This document shows positions 7,002 through 10,621 of a stretch of 10,621 nucleotides of DNA, piece by piece. The stretch covers positions 1 through 10,621 of the forward strand of contig SPBV01000047.1 of the NCBI GenBank assembly GCA_004525885.1, given 5' to 3'. Below the pieces are notes generated by a model. It saw only the letters and a program-made list of their open reading frames with translations, ran no database searches and was not told the origin of the DNA. This DNA is from Nitrosomonadales bacterium (GTDB taxonomy: Bacteria > Pseudomonadota > Gammaproteobacteria > Burkholderiales > Nitrosomonadaceae). How positions within the stretch are numbered: position 1 is the first letter of the stretch; every line of letters begins with the position of its first letter. Position numbers and translations under genes: made by a program.

Positions 7002-7759
7002 AAGTTTGCCTTTATGCTTTGTATGTGGCTGCGGCAAAGCGTATCTAGAATCCGGATATCCAGGCCATAACCGATAAAGCTGAAGCCAGCAGCAATTCGC
7101 TGTCGTAGTTCATTTTGGTCTGGCTCCACCACATGAATACCTCCAGGCTTACCTAATCTATTTCCTGCTTCCAGTACTCGTTCAATTGCTGACGTTACCT
7201 CAGGATGATTGAATTCTCCTATCCGCCCCATAGAGCCAGATAGATCGTAAGGACCAATTATATAGGCATCAATTCCATCTACAGAAAGAATTGAATCAAT
7301 TGAATTAACTGCATCGATATGTTCAATCATGACTACAATTACAGCATTCTTTTCTAACCAATCTCGGTACTGTTGAAATTTTGCTCCATAACCTTGAGCA
7401 CGAGCTAGCCCAACTCCGCGTTGACCTCGTGGGGGGTAATAAACTGCCTGTACTGCTGTTTTAGCATCAGCAGCAGACTTAATCATAGGTACCATTACGC
7501 CAGTTGCTCCTGCATCCATAACCCGTTTGATCTGGTCGGGATGGTTTGAAGTTAGTCGCACAATGGCCGGGCACTCTTTCCCATCAAGCACTTGAATCAG
7601 CATTTGTATTTCGCTTAGTTCTAGAACACTGTGTTCCATATCTAGAACTAGCCAATCGAACCCAGCAGCAGCCATGATCTCTGCAATTGATGGATGACCC
7701 AGTGTGATCCATGATCCAACCGTTAATTCGCCTTGAGCCAGCTTAAGTTTCAATTGCAT
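6998..7759 (-). CDS. HpcH/HpaI-family pyruvate aldolase
   Basis: This 253-residue class II aldolase belongs to the HpcH/HpaI family, relatives of which (HpaI, GarL, RhmA) reversibly cleave 2-keto-3-deoxy or 4-hydroxy-2-keto acids to pyruvate plus an aldehyde. Key residues are present: H43 in LDMEHS (general base), R68 in AIVRL (pyruvate-binding arginine), E146 in MIEH and D172 in GPYDLS (divalent metal ligands). The YYPPRGQRGVG stretch (108-117) is the hallmark loop, and GGIHVVEP replaces the usual GI... segment near the active site. The start has the best ribosome site of the operon, AAGGGG six bases ahead of the ATG. In a catabolic operon one would expect a transporter or regulator; here the neighbours are biosynthetic, so it may run in the synthetic direction. 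Aldehyde partner unknown. Confidence 0.88.
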   Translation of the reverse strand: MQLKLKLAQGELTVGSWITLGHPSIAEIMAAAGFDWLVLDMEHSVLELSEIQMLIQVLDGKECPAIVRLTSNHPDQIKRVMDAGATGVMVPMIKSAADAKTAVQAVYYPPRGQRGVGLARAQGYGAKFQQYRDWLEKNAVIVVMIEHIDAVNSIDSILSVDGIDAYIIGPYDLSGSMGRIGEFNHPEVTSAIERVLEAGNRLGKPGGIHVVEPDQNELRQRIAAGFSFIGYGLDIRILDTLCRSHIQSIKANL

Positions 7760-7815
7760 GGACGCCCCTTAAAAATCTACCAGAATGTGCCGGTTGTGGA
7801 TAGTAGCGCTCTATT

Positions 7816-8565
7816 TCAATAGGAGGCTAGCAGTGGATCTAATGCCATCAATTTAGCCACGCGTGCTAAATCTGCTTCTGTATCAACTGCCTGGGTGTCA
7901 AACTCAGTTTTCACCATCTTTACACGGTATCCATGTTCTAGCAGTCGTAGCATATCTATGGATTCAATTTGTTCAAGCGGTGTTGGAGGTAAACGAGTGT
8001 AATTAAACAAAGCTGCACGCCGAAACGGAATAATACATACCTGTTTATAAGTAAGTGTATGCATAAACCCTAATTTATCTAGGGTTGGAATCGGTTGCCG
8101 TGACATATAAAGTGCGTCACCACGTTGATTCATTACTACCTTAATAGTATTGGCATTGTAGAAATCAGCTTCATTGTCTATATTACGTACGAGGTTTACA
8201 CAGTTTAGTTGCGGATCATCTTGGAATGGTGCAACCGCTGAGTCGATCATTTTAGGGTGTGTCATCGGTTCGTCCCCTTGTACCATGACAATGAGTTCCG
8301 CATCGATCTTGGCGACTGCTTCGGCCACTCGGTCGCTTGCTCGTTCATGGGTATTGGCAGTCATGATTACAGTGGCACCGAACTTCTCTGCTACCCGTCT
8401 AATTTCCTCGTCACAAGTAGCAATATAAGTAGCATCAAGTGAGCTACTCATAGTGACGCGCTTGTAGATATGTTCGAGCATGGTGCGACCTAGTAGCATG
8501 GCAATCGGTTTCCCAGGGAAACGCGATGAGTCCATACGTGCTGGAATTACGGCTATTGTTTTCAT
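7816..8565 (-). CDS. KdsB-like CTP:sugar-acid cytidylyltransferase
   Basis: This 249-residue protein is homologous to KdsB, which couples CTP with 3-deoxy-D-manno-octulosonate (KDO) to give CMP-KDO. IPARMDSSRFPGKP (7-20) is the nucleotide-binding loop and QGDEPM (96-101) carries the magnesium ligand D98. ALYMSRQPIP (151-160) and VDTEADL (227-233, second metal Asp D228) are typical. Length and motif order match KdsB. The substrate-side segment differs, however. Where E. coli KdsB has HQSGTER, this protein has HERASDR (73-79), and PLEQIESIDMLR (196-207) replaces PLEHIEMLEQLR. It may be a paralogue for a KDO-like acid rather than the housekeeping enzyme, so I give no symbol. It is the first gene of the - strand operon, 56 nt ahead of the aldolase. 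No clear ribosome site precedes the ATG at 8565. Confidence 0.82.
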   Translation of the reverse strand: MKTIAVIPARMDSSRFPGKPIAMLLGRTMLEHIYKRVTMSSSLDATYIATCDEEIRRVAEKFGATVIMTANTHERASDRVAEAVAKIDAELIVMVQGDEPMTHPKMIDSAVAPFQDDPQLNCVNLVRNIDNEADFYNANTIKVVMNQRGDALYMSRQPIPTLDKLGFMHTLTYKQVCIIPFRRAALFNYTRLPPTPLEQIESIDMLRLLEHGYRVKMVKTEFDTQAVDTEADLARVAKLMALDPLLASY

Positions 8566-8603
8566 TCGTAATTTTTCATTTATAGGGGCTTATTTGTCTT
8601 GAT

Positions 8604-8631
8604 CTTTTATTTGCTAGTTGTTAGTTGTCAA
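8604..8631 (-). promoter_or_regulatory. Predicted sigma70-type promoter of the five-gene operon
   Basis: Reading the - strand, a perfect -35 hexamer TTGACA lies at 8631-8626. It is followed after 16 bases by TAAAAG at 8609-8604, which matches the -10 consensus at four of six positions. Transcription would begin near 8597, giving a leader of about 30 nt before the cytidylyltransferase ATG at 8565. The good -35, the location and the AT-rich surroundings support it. The -10 is mediocre and the spacer is one base short of optimal. Confidence 0.4.
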
Positions 8632-8713
8632 ACTCAATTCATATATACCAAGATCTGGAACCTAGTTTCTTATTAAAAATTTGTTCGTTGAACTAATCCT
8701 ACCATCAGCGAGG

Positions 8714-8728
8714 CCTCTCCGCGAGAGG
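8714..8728. repeat. Short perfect inverted repeat in the divergent promoter region
   Basis: CCTCTC (8714-8719) and GAGAGG (8723-8728) are perfect reverse complements separated by CGC. On either strand no T-run follows, so it is not an intrinsic terminator. Its place between two divergent promoters would suit a dimeric regulator site. It could also be a small RNA hairpin in the + strand leader, or chance. Confidence 0.35.
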
Positions 8729-8861
8729 AAGATACATCTAGGCTGGTAATTAAATAGCAGCCAGTGTACAATTTTGCGCGTTTCAACAACTTGCACTTAT
8801 CTAGAATATCCAATCAAATGATAGACATATTGCTTTTCAGTAATGCAGTAAGAATGAGTGC

Positions 8862-10172
8862 ATGAGTATGAAGGCTCTTTTTTTTCTTCGCCATTATAAC
8901 GATATCGATCACATTACCCCGGTCATTTACAAGTGGGTAGATTCTGGTCATAAATGTGATGTCGTTCTAATCGGTAATTCTCGATTTCGCAACGATTTCC
9001 GCATTAAATTTTTGAGTAATCTTGAAGGTGTTCGTGTTGCCTATATCTTCGATCTGTTGCCCACACTCGAATTTTTTGGTTGGTTGTTTCAGACGCTGAT
9101 ATTAATTCGTAGCTTAAGGTTCGGGCTCATTGGTCCATTTATCAAGTTTTTGGCCGATATTTATAATGCTAAACGACGTAAACCAATCTGGGAGCATACT
9201 GCCAATCGCTTGTTGGAACGTAGTTTTGGAGGTGTTGACCAAGGAGTAGTGGTATTTGATTGGATTGAAAGAAATTCGTCTATCTGTGTGGAGTGGGTCG
9301 AAGTTGTATTGTCAGTGGCTCGCGCTAGGGGTCTTGGTACGGTATCGCTGCCCCATGGCGATAGTCCCCATGCAAACAAACTGATACGGCGCCGAGAATG
9401 GAGTCTCAATCCAGATAATACATTTGCCGCTGCACGGATGTTTGATAAGCTCGTTGTACCAAATGAATTGTGTGCTGAACGTTTTCGCCCTTTCTTGGAT
9501 GACTCAGCGATTGCTGTGCTGGGCTCACCACGTTACTGTGACGAGTGGCTAACAAAGTTGGCCAAACTCTTGCCACCCTCGCCACTAACCCGATCAGATA
9601 GCAAGCTTAAAGTGGCTATCTTTTTAAGAAAAAGTAATTTTACAACGTTCTGGGAGGAAGTTAGCGAGGTGGTGCAGATGATTGCCACTTTTCCGGGGGT
9701 GGAACTAGTGATCAAGCCGCATACTCGTGGTGGTTGGCAGCAATCCCTAACAAGAAGTGCTTCACTACGGCGCCTGCCAAACGTGAGCATAGCAGCTAGC
9801 AGCGTACACTCTGCCCATCTATTGAGCTGGGCAGATATCATTATTGATCTAGCTACTTCAGTTGCATTCGAAGCAGTCAAGACAAACAAACCAGTGTTGG
9901 CAGCTGATTATCTACATGCAGGACGCTCCACAGTAGCTGATTTCATGCCCGAGACAGAACTGAGATGTCGAGATGACGTGTACAAAAAAATTGATAGATT
10001 TCTTTCCAACGGCTGTGATTCTTTTTATATAGAGAAACATCGTCAGCGCTTCCTGGAGGAAATAATTGATGTAACGGGGTCGGACGTGTTACCACGCTAT
10101 GTAGCTCTTTTGGAGGCGCTGGCACAAGCACGGCAACCAATAAGTCATAGCACGTACAACAAACCAAAATAG
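8862..10172 (+). CDS. GT-B-like surface/capsule polysaccharide transferase
   Basis: This 436-residue protein looks like the CDP-glycerol glycerophosphotransferase and capsule glycosyltransferase group with a two-Rossmann GT-B fold. The N-terminal half has LFFLRHYND near residue 6 and a hydrophobic stretch near 66-100 that may lie on the membrane. SLPHGDSPHANK (162-173) and LGSPRYCDEW (220-229) mark the interdomain region. The C-terminal half has the donor-site features VIKPHTRGG (283-291) and ADIIIDLATSVAFEAVKTNK (324-343), whose D-x-x-T-S-x-x-x-E pattern is typical of that superfamily. It probably adds a sugar or polyol-phosphate unit to a surface glycan at the cytoplasmic face. Divergence from the CMP-sugar-like operon suggests a CMP- or CDP-activated donor, which is inference. 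An ATG two codons downstream (8868) is an equally possible start. No strong ribosome site is visible. Confidence 0.65.
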   Translation: MSMKALFFLRHYNDIDHITPVIYKWVDSGHKCDVVLIGNSRFRNDFRIKFLSNLEGVRVAYIFDLLPTLEFFGWLFQTLILIRSLRFGLIGPFIKFLADIYNAKRRKPIWEHTANRLLERSFGGVDQGVVVFDWIERNSSICVEWVEVVLSVARARGLGTVSLPHGDSPHANKLIRRREWSLNPDNTFAAARMFDKLVVPNELCAERFRPFLDDSAIAVLGSPRYCDEWLTKLAKLLPPSPLTRSDSKLKVAIFLRKSNFTTFWEEVSEVVQMIATFPGVELVIKPHTRGGWQQSLTRSASLRRLPNVSIAASSVHSAHLLSWADIIIDLATSVAFEAVKTNKPVLAADYLHAGRSTVADFMPETELRCRDDVYKKIDRFLSNGCDSFYIEKHRQRFLEEIIDVTGSDVLPRYVALLEALAQARQPISHSTYNKPK

Positions 10173-10330
10173 TTTGATCAACCACTTGTTTCAATAAAAC
10201 CCATTGTTATTTATAGCCTCGTTTGCTGCCATTTATTTCTAAGTGCTCAGCTTATCCACACCCTATGGCATAGTCGCGCTGGGGCGAGTCATTTCGAGTC
10301 CTGCAAGGATGATACATGGAAAGACAATAG
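10173..10330. other. Non-coding stretch after the transferase gene
   Basis: No convincing gene, strong terminator or RNA gene is seen here. A hexamer direct repeat CGAGTC occurs at 10285-10290 and 10295-10300. The sequence TTCGAGTCC at 10293-10301 resembles a tRNA T-arm, but no tRNA body surrounds it. Together with the open frame to its right this makes up the 449-nt right end, for which no function can be firmly assigned. Confidence 0.5.
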
Positions 10331-10408
10331 TGGCCAGATTCTTGCACTGTAGTAAAATCTTGCAGTAATCTATACTCATCACGAGTTCTACTTTATGAAC
10401 TGGCACGG

Positions 10409-10621
10409 ATGTGTCTACCTACCGAACCTACGGTATCCCTAGATGCTGAGCAGATCTACCGTCTTAGACGAGAGTCAGCGGTGTGCTTCTTGTTTACCTT
10501 ACGGACTGAGCGCTCTATCGATACACAGCTGCTAGTAAATCGGCTGTATTATCCACCCAACGTGTTGATGCCAGAGAACGTACATGGAGTTTGTCAATGT
10601 GATTTTGATGCTTCACTCCAG
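10409..10621 (+). CDS. 5' part of an unidentified gene, cut by the window edge
   Basis: One + strand frame is open from 10331, just after a TAG, to the end of the window: 97 codons without a stop. The only in-frame ATG placed as an initiator is at 10409, leaving 71 codons, with no strong ribosome site. The peptide begins MCLPTEPTVSLDAEQIYRL and continues with SAVCFLFTLRTERSIDTQLL and LYYPPNVLMPEN. The pattern of a VCF strand followed by S-x-D-x-x-LL and a Pro-rich stretch faintly recalls the N-terminal region of PlsB-type glycerol-3-phosphate acyltransferases. That resemblance is too weak to name it. It may also be a remnant or a chance open frame, since this length occurs by chance at a low but real rate. 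Confidence 0.35.
   Translation, partial: MCLPTEPTVSLDAEQIYRLRRESAVCFLFTLRTERSIDTQLLVNRLYYPPNVLMPENVHGVCQCDFDASLQ

Larger units (their letters stand above)
8566..8861. other. Divergent intergenic region between the - strand operon and the + strand transferase
   Basis: This 296-nt stretch separates two divergently transcribed genes and has no convincing coding frame. It contains the predicted - strand promoter at 8604-8631 and a compact palindrome at 8714-8728. Candidate + strand promoter elements such as TTGCAC near 8791 are weak. No riboswitch or tRNA is recognisable. Confidence 0.6.

Noticed and set aside
7002..7037. Longer start for the D-2-hydroxyacid dehydrogenase, adding 12 residues.
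   Set aside because: The extension is polar, lies inside the aldolase 3' end and is not needed by the fold. ATG 7001 has AAAGG upstream and the ATGA overlap used elsewhere in the operon.
9533..9889. Open frame of 118 codons on the - strand.
   Set aside because: It is antisense to the conserved C-terminal half of the transferase and has no recognisable domain.
10293..10301. TTCGAGTCC, resembling a tRNA T-loop.
   Set aside because: No acceptor, D or anticodon stems can be built around it and no CCA-type 3' end follows at the right distance.
10340..10364. Direct repeat TCTTGCA at 10340-10346 and 10358-10364 as a possible iteron or array.
   Set aside because: Only two 7-base copies; there is no third copy, regular spacing or associated gene.

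Overview
The window is chromosomal DNA from a Gram-negative bacterium, because it encodes both LptF and LptG, the inner-membrane permease subunits of the lipopolysaccharide (LPS) export machine. The base composition is moderately AT-rich. Protein style and gene set suggest a gamma- or betaproteobacterium, but I cannot place it further from sequence alone. I see no transposase, integrase, CRISPR array, rRNA or intact tRNA.

Block 1 (1-4323, + strand) is an envelope-lipid block. The last 22 codons of an unidentified gene are followed by lptF (GTG start) and lptG, joined by an ATGA overlap. Close behind come a diacylglycerol-kinase-type lipid kinase (44 nt gap) and a 329-residue protein (30 nt gap). 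I read the latter as a bacterial relative of Tam41/Mmp37, the mitochondrial CDP-diacylglycerol synthase. If both calls hold, the last two genes would perform consecutive steps, lipid alcohol to phosphatidic acid to CDP-activated lipid, next to the LPS exporter genes.

Block 2 (4491-8565, - strand) is a tightly packed five-gene operon. In transcription order it encodes a KdsB-like cytidylyltransferase, a HpcH/HpaI-type pyruvate aldolase, a D-2-hydroxyacid dehydrogenase, an NAD-dependent epimerase/dehydratase-type SDR and a HAD phosphatase. The last four overlap by 4 to 8 nt. The set looks like a route to a CMP-activated 2-keto-3-deoxy sugar acid or related surface-glycan building block, with the aldolase possibly replacing a PEP-dependent synthase. 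That pathway is inference.

Block 3 (8566-10621) holds a 296-nt divergent promoter region, a + strand GT-B-like surface-polysaccharide transferase (8862-10172), a gene-poor stretch, and an open reading frame that runs off the right edge and is unidentified. Blocks 2 and 3 together resemble an accessory surface-carbohydrate locus beside core envelope genes.
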